A stretch of DNA of 64,000 nt. It comes from Bryobacteraceae bacterium. GTDB lineage: Bacteria > Acidobacteriota > Terriglobia > Bryobacterales > Bryobacteraceae. Each line of letters opens with the position of its first letter. The first letter of the stretch is position 1. The DNA is taken from NCBI GenBank assembly GCA_025928545.1, contig JAICJH010000013.1:52769-116768 (forward strand), written 5' to 3'. The notes below the pieces were generated by a model. The model did not search any database. It was given only the letters and a program-made list of their open reading frames with translations, and was not told the origin of the DNA. A program made the position numbers and the translations under genes. Of the stretch, positions 26,019 to 34,194 are shown in pieces.

Positions 26019-27262
26019 AAATGAGTGCCGAAGCCGCACTCGTGACGGGACTCTTCGGAGCTATCGAAGAACTGGACGACGAAGAACTCGATTTGATATA
26101 CGTCGCTGTCGCGCCCGCCGAGGATCCAACCGCCCAAATCGACACATTGTCCCTGCAGGCGGCGAATAGTTATCAGCGGCGCAGGTTGACCACTCCTGGG
26201 CACTTGCTCGCTTGTCGCCAGCGCAACGAAATTCGGCACCGCGGCGACGGCGACTCCCAGGCCCGGGCCGGCGCGGGCCCGAATACGACGGTGCCGCCCG
26301 GACGACCGGTTGCAGCCGAAGATCAGGGCCAGGCTGGGAATTCCCGTGACGAAGAAATGAGCGAAGTCGATCGCCGGAGCATCGCCGAACTGGCCGGTGA
26401 ACTTGGGATGACCGGCGAGGGGGAATGGCACGAGGGGCCGGCGGCGCATCTTGCCGACCTTCTGCTGGATAGTCTCAGGATTTCCGGTAAGCCCAACCTC
26501 GAAGATCTCTGCAGTTCTTTGGGGTTGCGCGTGCGTGAAAAGAGATTTCGTGGCTTCGACGGAGTGCTGGTTCGCGGTGAAAACGAAGGGATCGGAATCA
26601 TCGGCGTGAACTCGCTGCGAGACAATATCCGAAAACGCTTCGCCATTGCCCATGAAATTGGCCATTACCTGATTCCGAATCATTGCAGGGCGGAAATGAT
26701 GTGTCCGGCTGGGCTCTTCGATTGCTTTTCATCCGACATGGCTTCGGCGGAAATCGAAGCCAATGAATTCGCGGCTGGCTTGCTGTTACCTCGGAAACTT
26801 GTCCGCAGGCGATTCGATCTCACCCGGCCCTCGCTTTCGAGGATTTCGCTGGTAGCAAATGAGCTTGAGACCAGCGTGGTATCGGCAACGCGGCGGTTTC
26901 TGGCCTTGACGAGAGAACCTTGTGCCATGGTCTGGAGCCGCGCGGGTAGGGCCGTCTGGTTTGCCACAAGCAATAACCTGACAGCCGAACTTCCCATGCA
27001 TAATCTGCCTGTGGCCGCATCGCTGGCGGGCCGACTCTTCGCAGGCAAACCTGTTGCAGCCGGTATGCAGAGAGTGGATGCCAATATGTGGTTTTCTTCA
27101 GACGGGGCCGACCGGATCAAGACCCTGCTGGAGGAATCAATCGCGTTTCCTGCTGAGGGAGCGGTCCTGACGCTACTGTGGGCGGCAGAACTCAGTAAAC
27201 AATTGATACCAGCCGCTGATCGAAGTCAGTGGGAAGTGGGGAGAACCCGTACCCTCTCCTGA
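25994..27262 (+). CDS. ImmA/IrrE family zinc metallopeptidase with N-terminal extension
   Basis: The 422-residue protein carries the ImmA/IrrE motif AIAHEIGHYLI, with zinc ligands His220 and His224 and catalytic Glu221. It is followed by SAEIEANEFAAGLLLP with the third-ligand glutamate and the IrrE-like regulatory tail. Family members cleave repressors to switch on stress or mobile-element genes. Residues 1-120 are an acidic then Gly/Arg/Pro-rich, low-complexity extension absent from typical members. An internal ATG at 26357 would give the usual length of about 300. The GAGG site before 25994 and the overlap with the sigma-like gene favour the long form. Function is inferred by family. Confidence 0.8.
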   Translation: MAGKKKQVKMSAEAALVTGLFGAIEELDDEELDLIYVAVAPAEDPTAQIDTLSLQAANSYQRRRLTTPGHLLACRQRNEIRHRGDGDSQARAGAGPNTTVPPGRPVAAEDQGQAGNSRDEEMSEVDRRSIAELAGELGMTGEGEWHEGPAAHLADLLLDSLRISGKPNLEDLCSSLGLRVREKRFRGFDGVLVRGENEGIGIIGVNSLRDNIRKRFAIAHEIGHYLIPNHCRAEMMCPAGLFDCFSSDMASAEIEANEFAAGLLLPRKLVRRRFDLTRPSLSRISLVANELETSVVSATRRFLALTREPCAMVWSRAGRAVWFATSNNLTAELPMHNLPVAASLAGRLFAGKPVAAGMQRVDANMWFSSDGADRIKTLLEESIAFPAEGAVLTLLWAAELSKQLIPAADRSQWEVGRTRTLS

Positions 27263-27328
27263 CGAGGACTGAAGAAGAACTTGCGTCGTTGGAGACGCCA
27301 GTCCGAGGTTCCGAACTCACGACCGTTG

Positions 27329-27868
27329 TTAACGCCTTGTTTTCGCAACTGGTCCATGGAAATAAGGACTGGGCAGGCTTTCGGCGGACACAAGCTTTCC
27401 ATTTTCAATATTCGCCAAAGTGAGATGATCCCGTTCCGCGCTGAAATAGTAGTACTTGTCGACGACGCGTCCGTGAGCGGTGGTCGTGACCTCAAGTGCC
27501 GGTTCCCCGTAAACTGCGCGAACTTCTGCAGCGCTCGATCCGGTCTTCATAGTCTCCGGGATAGGAAACGGCAGTTCTGTGAGCCTGCAGCAATCAGTCG
27601 CTCCGATCACCCGCCGTGAAGGAAGGACTGAGAACACGGGGAGCGGCTCGTCGTTCCCCTGTTTTCGTTGCCTGGTCAGCGAAGGCTCACGATCCACAAC
27701 CTGGCGGGCTTGCAGATGGACCGGTTGCAATTCAGGCGCCGGCGCGTCCGGGACGCCAGCCACTCCGCGAATGGACTGAAAGATGAGGGGCGCCGAACCA
27801 AACCGGTTATACGCTACCAGCATCCCGACCACAACTACGATTATGAAGATTACGAGTTCTTTGCGCAT
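27329..27868 (-). CDS. membrane-anchored hypothetical protein at the end of the Tad operon
   Basis: This 179-residue protein has one N-terminal membrane helix (residues 5-22, rich in Ile and Val) and a proline/arginine-rich linker. A compact C-terminal domain contains TMKTGSSAAEVRAVYGEPALEVTT followed by DKYYYFSAERDHLTL. The latter resembles the SmpA/OmlA-type fold pattern in which a short repeat ends in a GxP motif and a tyrosine-rich beta-strand. It follows the secretin gene by 30 bases on the same strand, so it may be a Tad-system accessory protein in the periplasm. A clear function cannot be assigned. It converges with the metalloprotease gene. Confidence 0.72.
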   Translation of the reverse strand: MRKELVIFIIVVVVGMLVAYNRFGSAPLIFQSIRGVAGVPDAPAPELQPVHLQARQVVDREPSLTRQRKQGNDEPLPVFSVLPSRRVIGATDCCRLTELPFPIPETMKTGSSAAEVRAVYGEPALEVTTTAHGRVVDKYYYFSAERDHLTLANIENGKLVSAESLPSPYFHGPVAKTRR

Positions 27869-27898
27869 TGCTGTCCGCCAATAAGTTCATCCGTGTTT

Positions 27899-29497
27899 TT
27901 ATTGAGGCGCAGGTCCCGGTGTAGGGGCTGCGGGAGGGGAAGCCGGAGCGGGAGCAGTTGCCCCGCCTCCGGAAAGCGAACTCGCCCCGCCGAACATACC
28001 GGTCGTACCTTGAATTACGAGTGGGCGTTGCTGCATGCTCCTCAGGAGGTTTTCGACAGGAATATTCGCCGGAGGCGGCGCAGCCTGGGCCACTGTCGCC
28101 GGAGCGCCGGGCGTTGCACCATCCTTGCCTGCGTTCGATTCGAGGAGCGGCACGGGGAACTTGATCTCGGGCGTGGGCTGTCCGGCCGGAATCGGATGCA
28201 CGATCTGAGGCGTTACGATTACCATCAGTTCGGTATTCGATTTCGTCTTCTGTCTGGATTGAAAGAACTTACCCAGGATTGGTATGTCCCCAATAAAAGG
28301 AACCTTTTGAAGCTGCTGTGTCTCGCGATTGTCCAGCAGACCGCCGATTGCGAAACTCTGCCCTTCAGCCAGTTCCACTTCAGTGTTTACATTCCGCACG
28401 GAGACGCCGGGAACTGTGAACCCCTGCAGCGTGACACCGTTGGTGTAATCGAGCGCGCTCACCTCGGGCGCGACCTGAAGATGGATCGTGCCGCGTGGCG
28501 TGATTTTCGGAATGAAATTCAGACGCACTCCGAATTGCCGAAACTGGATGGAAATTGCCGTACTTGTTCCGCTTGTGCCACCCTGGACAACAGGATAGGG
28601 AAATTCGCCACCGGCCAAAAAGCTGGCTTGCTTGCCATCCTCGGTGAGAACGTTTGGCTCGGCCAGGACCTCCAGCAGATTATTCGACTGAAGAGCCTGA
28701 ATGGTCGCCCCAAGGTCCAGGTCCGGACGGAAAAAGAACAGATTGAGGGCGCTCGAGAGCGAGTAGTTCTGAACAACCGCCGGAGTGTTGAGGTTTCCTT
28801 TTGTCGTAAAGCCCTGAAAGTTGAAAGGAGGAACCGACGGGAACTGTCCGGTAGTCGCGGAACCTATAGTATTCGTGGCGCCAAGGCTGAACAGGTTCAT
28901 GCCAAGCTGATCACTCTTGCTGCGATCGACGCTGGCAAATTTAACCTTCAACAGAATCTGCGCTTCTCCCGCCGGGACGTCCACGTAGAGCAGGTTAACC
29001 GCCTTTCCGATCGCTGAGGCGATGGCCATGGCTCGGTCGGCGCTAGTGAGGTCTTTGACCGAGCCGCGCAGGAAAATCAGATCGTTATCGATCGCGGGAT
29101 CGATCTTCTGACCGGGGAGTTCGCGATTGATTTCCCGGCGCAACGCTTCAAGTCTCGCATCGGAGTTGAAATGACTCGGCTGCACGGAGACGTCGAAAAA
29201 CAACTTGTCTCCACCCTGCTGCCACACGATCAGGCTGGTTTGGCCGGGAGCTTTGCCGTTGAGGAGAATCTCGCGTGGGCCAACAGCGGTGGCTTCCGCA
29301 ATTTCTCCCAGACCAACAGAGACGCGCTCGATCGGTTTCGCGCTATCCACGACCAACGACTTTCCGACATTCACGAACAAGTCGTTGGGAGCTTCGGTCT
29401 GAGCCGGGGGGGCCTGTCCGTCAGCCTGGAAAGCCAGACAAACAGACAGCACCAAAGTGAAAGCGCGTCCTGCAACGGTATTACGCACGTCCGTCAT
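27899..29497 (-). CDS. cpaC: Tad pilus secretin, CpaC/RcpA family
   Basis: The 532-residue protein has a signal peptide and an N-terminal pilus-assembly (RcpA/CpaC-type) domain with LFVNVGKSLVVDS. A BON-like segment near LIFLRGSVKDLTSADRA comes next. The C-terminal secretin domain ends VPFIGDIPILGKFFQSRQKTKSNTELMVIVTP, the classical secretin signature. It forms the outer-membrane pore through which Flp pili pass. A proline/alanine-rich tail of about 100 residues follows the secretin domain. AGGAG nine bases upstream supports the start. It sits between CpaB and a small anchored protein. Confidence 0.93.
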   Translation of the reverse strand: MTDVRNTVAGRAFTLVLSVCLAFQADGQAPPAQTEAPNDLFVNVGKSLVVDSAKPIERVSVGLGEIAEATAVGPREILLNGKAPGQTSLIVWQQGGDKLFFDVSVQPSHFNSDARLEALRREINRELPGQKIDPAIDNDLIFLRGSVKDLTSADRAMAIASAIGKAVNLLYVDVPAGEAQILLKVKFASVDRSKSDQLGMNLFSLGATNTIGSATTGQFPSVPPFNFQGFTTKGNLNTPAVVQNYSLSSALNLFFFRPDLDLGATIQALQSNNLLEVLAEPNVLTEDGKQASFLAGGEFPYPVVQGGTSGTSTAISIQFRQFGVRLNFIPKITPRGTIHLQVAPEVSALDYTNGVTLQGFTVPGVSVRNVNTEVELAEGQSFAIGGLLDNRETQQLQKVPFIGDIPILGKFFQSRQKTKSNTELMVIVTPQIVHPIPAGQPTPEIKFPVPLLESNAGKDGATPGAPATVAQAAPPPANIPVENLLRSMQQRPLVIQGTTGMFGGASSLSGGGATAPAPASPPAAPTPGPAPQ

Positions 29498-29538
29498 AAT
29501 GCTTTTTCTCCTATCGGTCTTCGGGGGAACTACGGGAA

Positions 29539-30438
29539 TTATCTGGCTTCGTTCTCAGTTGCGCTGAATTTCTCTTCACTGCGTTTGGAGCCATTCATGA
29601 TCTGCACCAAATAAACCTGCGGCTCGGCTGGTTTTTCAGCCACAGGAACTGACACAGGCATGGGTGCGGGCGCGGGTGCTACAGCCAGCAGCTTGCGGGT
29701 AATCGTCTTTTCGACTTTGGGGGCAGCTGGCCCGGAGAAAAGCCCCGCCATCGCCACTCCGGTTGTCTTTGTTGTTTCGTTATCGAGAGGATTGCGCAGG
29801 ACCAGCTGAATCCTGGTCTCATTGCTCGCCAAGCTCAGAATCTCGGCCTGCTCGGGCGTCACCAGAAGATTGACTACGGGAACCTGTACGGGCTTCCCCT
29901 CGTTATCTTTCTGGATGTTCGTGCCGGCCGAGAGAACCTGAATGTTCTGAAGGAGGGTCTTCACTTTAGGCCCCTGGGCAGCCGCGCCGCCTGGTTCGAT
30001 ACCCGAAATAATCACATCGACGCGCATACCGGGCACTACGAATCCGGCTACGCCGACTACTTCGTTTACCCGGACTGCGCAGGCCCGCATGCCGGGAGGG
30101 ATTGTCGCAGCCATACCACCTCCGGCACCGGAGGCCGCCAGGCGGGTTTCCACGATGGGCTCGCCCTGGTAGAGCGATGAGACCACGCCACGGCCGAGGA
30201 TGGCTTCCTTCTTTGTCATCGCGGCTTTTGGCAAGGGGCCCACCCATTCCGCAGTCGAAAGATCCACGTCTTTGATGACGGAACCAATCTCCAGGTCGTG
30301 GCTGGCGACGACAATGCGGGTTGTCAACGGCTGCTGCGGCGAGTGCATTTGTTTTCCAACCAGCCGGTACACCAAATAGCTCGAGAAAGCCGCTATCAGG
30401 AAAGCAATTAATAATATTTGGGAGACTTTACGGTTCAT
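29539..30438 (-). CDS. cpaB: Flp pilus assembly protein CpaB
   Basis: The 299-residue protein has an N-terminal membrane segment (LLIAFLIAAFSSYLVYRLVG) followed by a SAF-type domain. That domain contains VVASHDLEIGSVIKDVDL and IPPGMRACAVRVNEVVGVAGFVVPGMRVDVI, both typical of CpaB/RcpC. CpaB is periplasmic and helps stabilise or position the secretin. A Pro/Ala-rich segment precedes the C-terminus. The start has AAAGG ten bases upstream. It is followed at 41 bases by the secretin gene, and a gap of about 385 bases separates it from the TadG-like gene upstream. Confidence 0.92.
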   Translation of the reverse strand: MNRKVSQILLIAFLIAAFSSYLVYRLVGKQMHSPQQPLTTRIVVASHDLEIGSVIKDVDLSTAEWVGPLPKAAMTKKEAILGRGVVSSLYQGEPIVETRLAASGAGGGMAATIPPGMRACAVRVNEVVGVAGFVVPGMRVDVIISGIEPGGAAAQGPKVKTLLQNIQVLSAGTNIQKDNEGKPVQVPVVNLLVTPEQAEILSLASNETRIQLVLRNPLDNETTKTTGVAMAGLFSGPAAPKVEKTITRKLLAVAPAPAPMPVSVPVAEKPAEPQVYLVQIMNGSKRSEEKFSATENEAR

Positions 30439-30823
30439 TGCTACATCGCCTTTCAGAAAAATTCAGAGACGTACATCCCTCAGTTGGCAATTTGGTCGCC
30501 GTGCGTGTGTAGCCGATCATGTTGCGCTGCTTCAAGCAGTTGCAGACTTCCCCAAAAAGTAATGTCCACGAGGGTTGACATGATCGCGCGCTTAATCTCA
30601 TGCGGTTTACACTTCCTGCAAAGCCTCAGCGCAACCTTGCCCGAGTAGCAGTGTTCTAAATCTCCAATTGGGCGAGCAGGTGGGGATAATCGCGGCCGCG
30701 CTGTGCAGGCTGGAGAGAATGACGCGGGGCAGAATTGGCTGTGAAGACTGACAGCCCCGCATAGGAATGGAGCGATTATTGGAGTGTGGAAGATTTGACG
30801 CGCGGAGGGGCGCCGGCAAATAA
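30439..30823. other. gap within the Tad locus between TadG-like gene and cpaB
   Basis: This 385-base stretch contains only frames with no plausible composition (rich in Ser, Pro and Arg, no homology-like motif). It may hold the promoter of the cpaB-cpaC part of the locus, or a terminator of the TadG-like gene. I found no clear hairpin with a T-run and no convincing promoter boxes. Confidence 0.5.
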
Positions 30824-32404
30824 CTATTGAATCAGGGCGACTTTGTTCAGCTTGTAAGACACCAGGCTGTTCAGGTTCATGACAATTCCGGGCGTGCCCT
30901 GCAGTTCAAGAACGCTGGTAATGATTTCGCCCGTGAGTACGGTGCTGCTGCCGGCGTTTCCCTGGAAGTGGAGCGTCTGATACACAGTGTCGTTCCGGGA
31001 ACTGTTCGTGTAGATGGTTCCAGTGAGCGTCAGGCCGCCGCCGCCATCGAGCGAGTGAGTCTTCGAAGCGGCATTCCTGTCGGCAAAGAAGAGGATGCCT
31101 TTATATGAAGAGCTATTAGGGGAACCCACCAAATTGACAACGCTGTTGGAGCTAACTGTGATTGCACCAGTTGCCGCGGGCGAGCCTGCGCCCGTCATGT
31201 AGATCATTATTCCAGCGTTAGCCGGCGTATTCCCAGCCGCCCCCCAACCGGTGCCCGTTCCGCAGCAGGCGGTCGTGGCATTGGGCGTGGTGGTTGCCAC
31301 ACTGTCGATCAGACCTGTGGCGAAGTACATATTTCCGTTCGAAGCCGCAGTAAAATTCGCGCCATACATGTAATAAATACCCGGCGCGAAGACGCCATAT
31401 TTCTTACCGCCTCCCGCGGCGCTCAGAAGAATGTCGCTGGTGTATTTGCCCGGAAAGTACAGTTGGCATGGAACAGACGCCGTGGCAGGACACCCGTTCA
31501 GCCCCTGAGCCAATGGAACCCAAGCCGGATTCAGCGGCCCGCCGGCAGTCGTTGGATCGACTGGAGCAGCAACGCCGCTCAGTGGATCCTGAATAATTGG
31601 TGAAGGGTCAAAATAAAATCCGGTCGATCCAAGTGAAGCGATTGTGCTACCGCTGGTGGGGCCGCCCGTAACGCCGAACGAAGCACCTGTTCCTGTCGAG
31701 CAGTCGCCGGGATCGGCGGGACCTGCCTGCGACAGATCGACGACCGGATTGCCGGTCCATGATACAGCCGATCCGCTTGATGAATTAACCTGAATGCTTT
31801 GCGGAGGGCCGCCGCAGACTTTAATCTTGTTGGTGCTGCCGCTGCCGCCAAGACTGAATGCGCCGGGCAAGGTCGGATGGGTCACAATGATCGGAATCGG
31901 CGAATCCACATAAACAATCGCTGCAATTCCAGTCGCCGAAACCGGAATCGTGTTCCACCCCAGAAGCGTCATCAGGGTTGCGGGCACGCTCCGTCGCACA
32001 GTTACCTGGAGCACGTTGACCGTATAGGTCGGGCTGAGAGTACTCAGGGTAACTCCGGACGGGTTGGCAGTATAGGAAACCGTATCGCTGGCGGTATTGA
32101 AGCCATTCAGAGTTTCCGCATAAAAACAAGGCGTAGCGGCGTCGGAGGCGGTGCAGGTATACGTGTATGGCGAACCTGTTCCCACGCCGAACGAATGACT
32201 GCCGCTCCCATTCGTCCCGTTGAAGATACTCATGATGCCAGCCTGGGCGCCCGCATCCGCCGCTGCCTGGGCCAACTGCCGCTGAACGTATAGATGCGAG
32301 CCGTCAACCGCGAGTCCAAGCGCTCCCATGAGAAAGACGCTGAGAGACACCACCACCATAAGCACGGTCTGTCCGGATTCGCTTCTTCTGTTTCTGGTCG
32401 ACAT
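30824..32404 (-). CDS. TadG-like pilus assembly protein
   Basis: From the ATG at 32404 the protein has about 526 residues; a GTG at 32431 in frame would add nine and overlap the previous gene. The N-terminus RSESGQTVLMVVVSLSVFLMGALGLAVDGSHLYV matches the putative Flp-pilus-assembly TadE/G-like domain: a positively charged RxGQ start and one long hydrophobic helix ending in LAVDGS. The rest is an extracytoplasmic region rich in Gly, Ser, Thr and Asn with beta-strand character. No von Willebrand A motif was recognised. It likely acts as a minor pilus or tip-associated protein. Confidence 0.8.
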   Translation of the reverse strand: MSTRNRRSESGQTVLMVVVSLSVFLMGALGLAVDGSHLYVQRQLAQAAADAGAQAGIMSIFNGTNGSGSHSFGVGTGSPYTYTCTASDAATPCFYAETLNGFNTASDTVSYTANPSGVTLSTLSPTYTVNVLQVTVRRSVPATLMTLLGWNTIPVSATGIAAIVYVDSPIPIIVTHPTLPGAFSLGGSGSTNKIKVCGGPPQSIQVNSSSGSAVSWTGNPVVDLSQAGPADPGDCSTGTGASFGVTGGPTSGSTIASLGSTGFYFDPSPIIQDPLSGVAAPVDPTTAGGPLNPAWVPLAQGLNGCPATASVPCQLYFPGKYTSDILLSAAGGGKKYGVFAPGIYYMYGANFTAASNGNMYFATGLIDSVATTTPNATTACCGTGTGWGAAGNTPANAGIMIYMTGAGSPAATGAITVSSNSVVNLVGSPNSSSYKGILFFADRNAASKTHSLDGGGGLTLTGTIYTNSSRNDTVYQTLHFQGNAGSSTVLTGEIITSVLELQGTPGIVMNLNSLVSYKLNKVALIQ

Positions 32405-32408
32405 TTTG

Positions 32409-32918
32409 TTAGAAAGTGATGACTCCCTCACTCTGGCTGCCCAGTGTGACGCTGATGGGCAAATAGGGAATCATCGCCTGATAGGGATACGTCACGGTCA
32501 CTTTCACCGGGCAACCAGGGCCCGTTCCGCTGGCGGCGCACCCGAGGGCGGTGTAACCGGGGTAAGCCACGGTAATGGTCGCTGTGGAAGTATCAATAGC
32601 TGCCGCGCTCAGGTAATTGTTGACTACTGACTGGATGGCTGAAGTGGTGGTCGCATTGTCGGAGCCATGCACCATGGCAAACCTGACACCGATGCGGGCA
32701 GCGTTATTGATGGTCGTATATACCAGAACCATCCTGCCGAACTCGACGACGGACAGCAACAGGACCACTGCGATCACAGCGGAGGCGGCAAACTCCACCA
32801 GGGTCTGGCCGCATCTTGCGCGCGTGGCCGCCAGGCCGTGCGCGCCGCTGACACCACCCGGGCAGACAAACGATCTGCCCCGCATATCGTTTATGCAGCC
32901 CGACCTTCCAGGAGTCAT
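32409..32918 (-). CDS. TadE-like pseudopilin (second copy)
   Basis: The 169-residue protein has the TadE signature: GQTLVEFAASAVIAVVLLLSVVEFGRMVLVYTTINNAARIGVRFA, with the key Glu of the LVEF prepilin-type helix. A periplasmic part follows, with Cys pairs around GCAASGTGPGC. TadE-like proteins are minor pseudopilins needed for Flp pilus assembly. Overlaps link it to its neighbours: four bases with the preceding TadE-like gene, and either overlapping (GTG start) or adjacent (ATG start) with the TadG-like gene, giving a tight three-gene block. The first about 30 residues (before GQTLVEF) are unusually long. Confidence 0.85.
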   Translation of the reverse strand: MTPGRSGCINDMRGRSFVCPGGVSGAHGLAATRARCGQTLVEFAASAVIAVVLLLSVVEFGRMVLVYTTINNAARIGVRFAMVHGSDNATTTSAIQSVVNNYLSAAAIDTSTATITVAYPGYTALGCAASGTGPGCPVKVTVTYPYQAMIPYLPISVTLGSQSEGVITF

Positions 32919-33487
32919 ATGAACCTCATGACGATTCGCCTGTGTATCGACGTGAGCATCGCCGGAAGATGGATGCCGAGTGTCGGGATATCGAAAGCCG
33001 TAATAAATGGTGTATACGTATACGTCAAATCAACCGAAACCGCCGTAAACGAGGCGGCTTCGGGATCTGCGGACGGCGAGGAACAGGCGCCAGTAATCGA
33101 GGTGACTGCTCCGTTGTTGTTCCAGCACACTTCAACGCCCGGGTTTGTTGAACTGTAGTTCGGCAGAGCTGCAAGGTCGCTCGCAATCAGCGTCGTAATA
33201 GCATTTGCATTCGGAGTTGCCGGTGCACCGGCTGAAGCCGGCCCCAAAACGGAATAATTCGCCACCGCGCGAGCCGCATTTCCCACCTGAGTCCACGCAT
33301 ACAGCCAGCCGCCGAAATTGATGGTGAGAACGATCAGCAGAAGCAGCAGTGGCGTAGTGAGTGCGAGCTCGAGAATCGCCTGGCCACGCCTGCTGTTGCG
33401 CTCCTCCTGCCGCGGGCCTGCGGCCGTTACCAATCGTCCCCCGCAATCGTTCGTGCCGAACTCAGGTGTCATCTGCATTTTTCTCAA
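32915..33487 (-). CDS. TadE-like pseudopilin (first copy)
   Basis: The 190-residue protein contains RRGQAILELALTTPLLLLLIVLTINFGGWLYAWTQVGNAARAVANY at about residues 33-78. This is the TadE-type pilin-like helix with Glu after the processing-like position. A periplasmic domain of about 110 residues ends with a conserved-looking YTYTPFITAF strand. It is a minor pseudopilin of the Flp system. It overlaps the DUF192 gene by four bases upstream and the second TadE-like gene by four bases downstream, so translation is coupled. Confidence 0.85.
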   Translation of the reverse strand: MRKMQMTPEFGTNDCGGRLVTAAGPRQEERNSRRGQAILELALTTPLLLLLIVLTINFGGWLYAWTQVGNAARAVANYSVLGPASAGAPATPNANAITTLIASDLAALPNYSSTNPGVEVCWNNNGAVTSITGACSSPSADPEAASFTAVSVDLTYTYTPFITAFDIPTLGIHLPAMLTSIHRRIVMRFI

Positions 33488-33963
33488 CCCGCCGACTCAA
33501 GCGGCCCCGACATCTCGTTTTCCTCGACGGCGTTCTGCTGCAGATACTGCTCTATCTCTTCCGGTGAGCAGATCAGCAATTCATCGCCGATCTGGGTCTG
33601 TGAATAATAAATTGTGCGGGTTGGCAGTTGGAGCACACTCGCACAGCGCATCCGCAGAGGACCGATCCTGAACGTGCCAAAGGACTCGATTAAGTCGACA
33701 ATCTCATGCTTTTCGTTCAGATACACCAGATCGATCGCAAACCGCATTCCGATGGTGTGAACGCCCTGTGATGGCGTGACCCACACTCCCTGACCGGAAT
33801 TCAGACGCACTGTTCCAAGCAGCCCTTTTAGTCGTGCAAGATGCGTATCCGCCCGGACAACATTCAGGGCGAGGAACGACTCCCGCGTCTTATTGAAAAC
33901 GCAATAGCGGCACTGTGTGTATCGGTGGTCGGCGCGAGTTCTCATATCATTTTGAATTTCCAT
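33484..33963 (-). CDS. DUF192 protein embedded in the Tad operon
   Basis: The 159-residue protein matches DUF192: LARLKGLLGT, then GVWVTPSQGVHTIGMRFAIDLVYLNEKHEIVDLIESF and CASVLQLP. Classical DUF192 proteins are exported and have a signal peptide. Here there is instead a 30-residue Cys-containing N-terminus (CRYC) and no signal peptide, so the protein is probably cytoplasmic. The function of the family is not established. Overlap with the TadE-like gene and position inside a uniform minus-strand operon suggest a role in Flp pilus biogenesis or regulation, by context only. Confidence 0.82.
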   Translation of the reverse strand: MEIQNDMRTRADHRYTQCRYCVFNKTRESFLALNVVRADTHLARLKGLLGTVRLNSGQGVWVTPSQGVHTIGMRFAIDLVYLNEKHEIVDLIESFGTFRIGPLRMRCASVLQLPTRTIYYSQTQIGDELLICSPEEIEQYLQQNAVEENEMSGPLESAG

Positions 33964-34049
33964 TCGTCAACACAAACAGGCAATTCGCCGCTGGAACCGG
34001 CCCACCCTGGAAGCGGGGCGGGCCGGAATTCGTAAGTCCGCACCTGCGG

Positions 34050-34142
34050 TCATACCCGATTGCGGCGACGTTGAATCAGGCCAACCAAAATAATTACGAA
34101 TAAGATACCTGCAACCAGACGGATGAGGGTTACGTTGTCCAT
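34050..34142 (-). CDS. 30-residue single-pass membrane peptide in the Tad operon
   Basis: A short frame on the minus strand reads from ATG at 34142 to TGA at 34050. It encodes 30 residues: a short polar start (MDNVTLIRL), one helix of about 17 hydrophobic residues (VAGILFVIIL and following) and a basic end (RRRNRV). AAAGGAG at 34155-34149 sits six bases upstream, as good a ribosome site as any in the operon. It lies 52 bases after the TadC gene. The positive-inside rule predicts an outside N-terminus and cytoplasmic basic tail. I do not know the family. It is too small to appear in most automatic gene calls. Confidence 0.7.
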   Translation of the reverse strand: MDNVTLIRLVAGILFVIILVGLIQRRRNRV

Positions 34143-34194
34143 GTCTCTCTCCTTTCTTTCGGACAGCCGAAATGTTTTGCGTCCACTTACTGCA

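Noticed and set aside
27668..29017. Plus-strand open frame of 449 codons opposite the secretin gene
   Set aside because: The secretin on the other strand has a full signature; the plus-strand translation is Arg/Cys-rich and motif-free.
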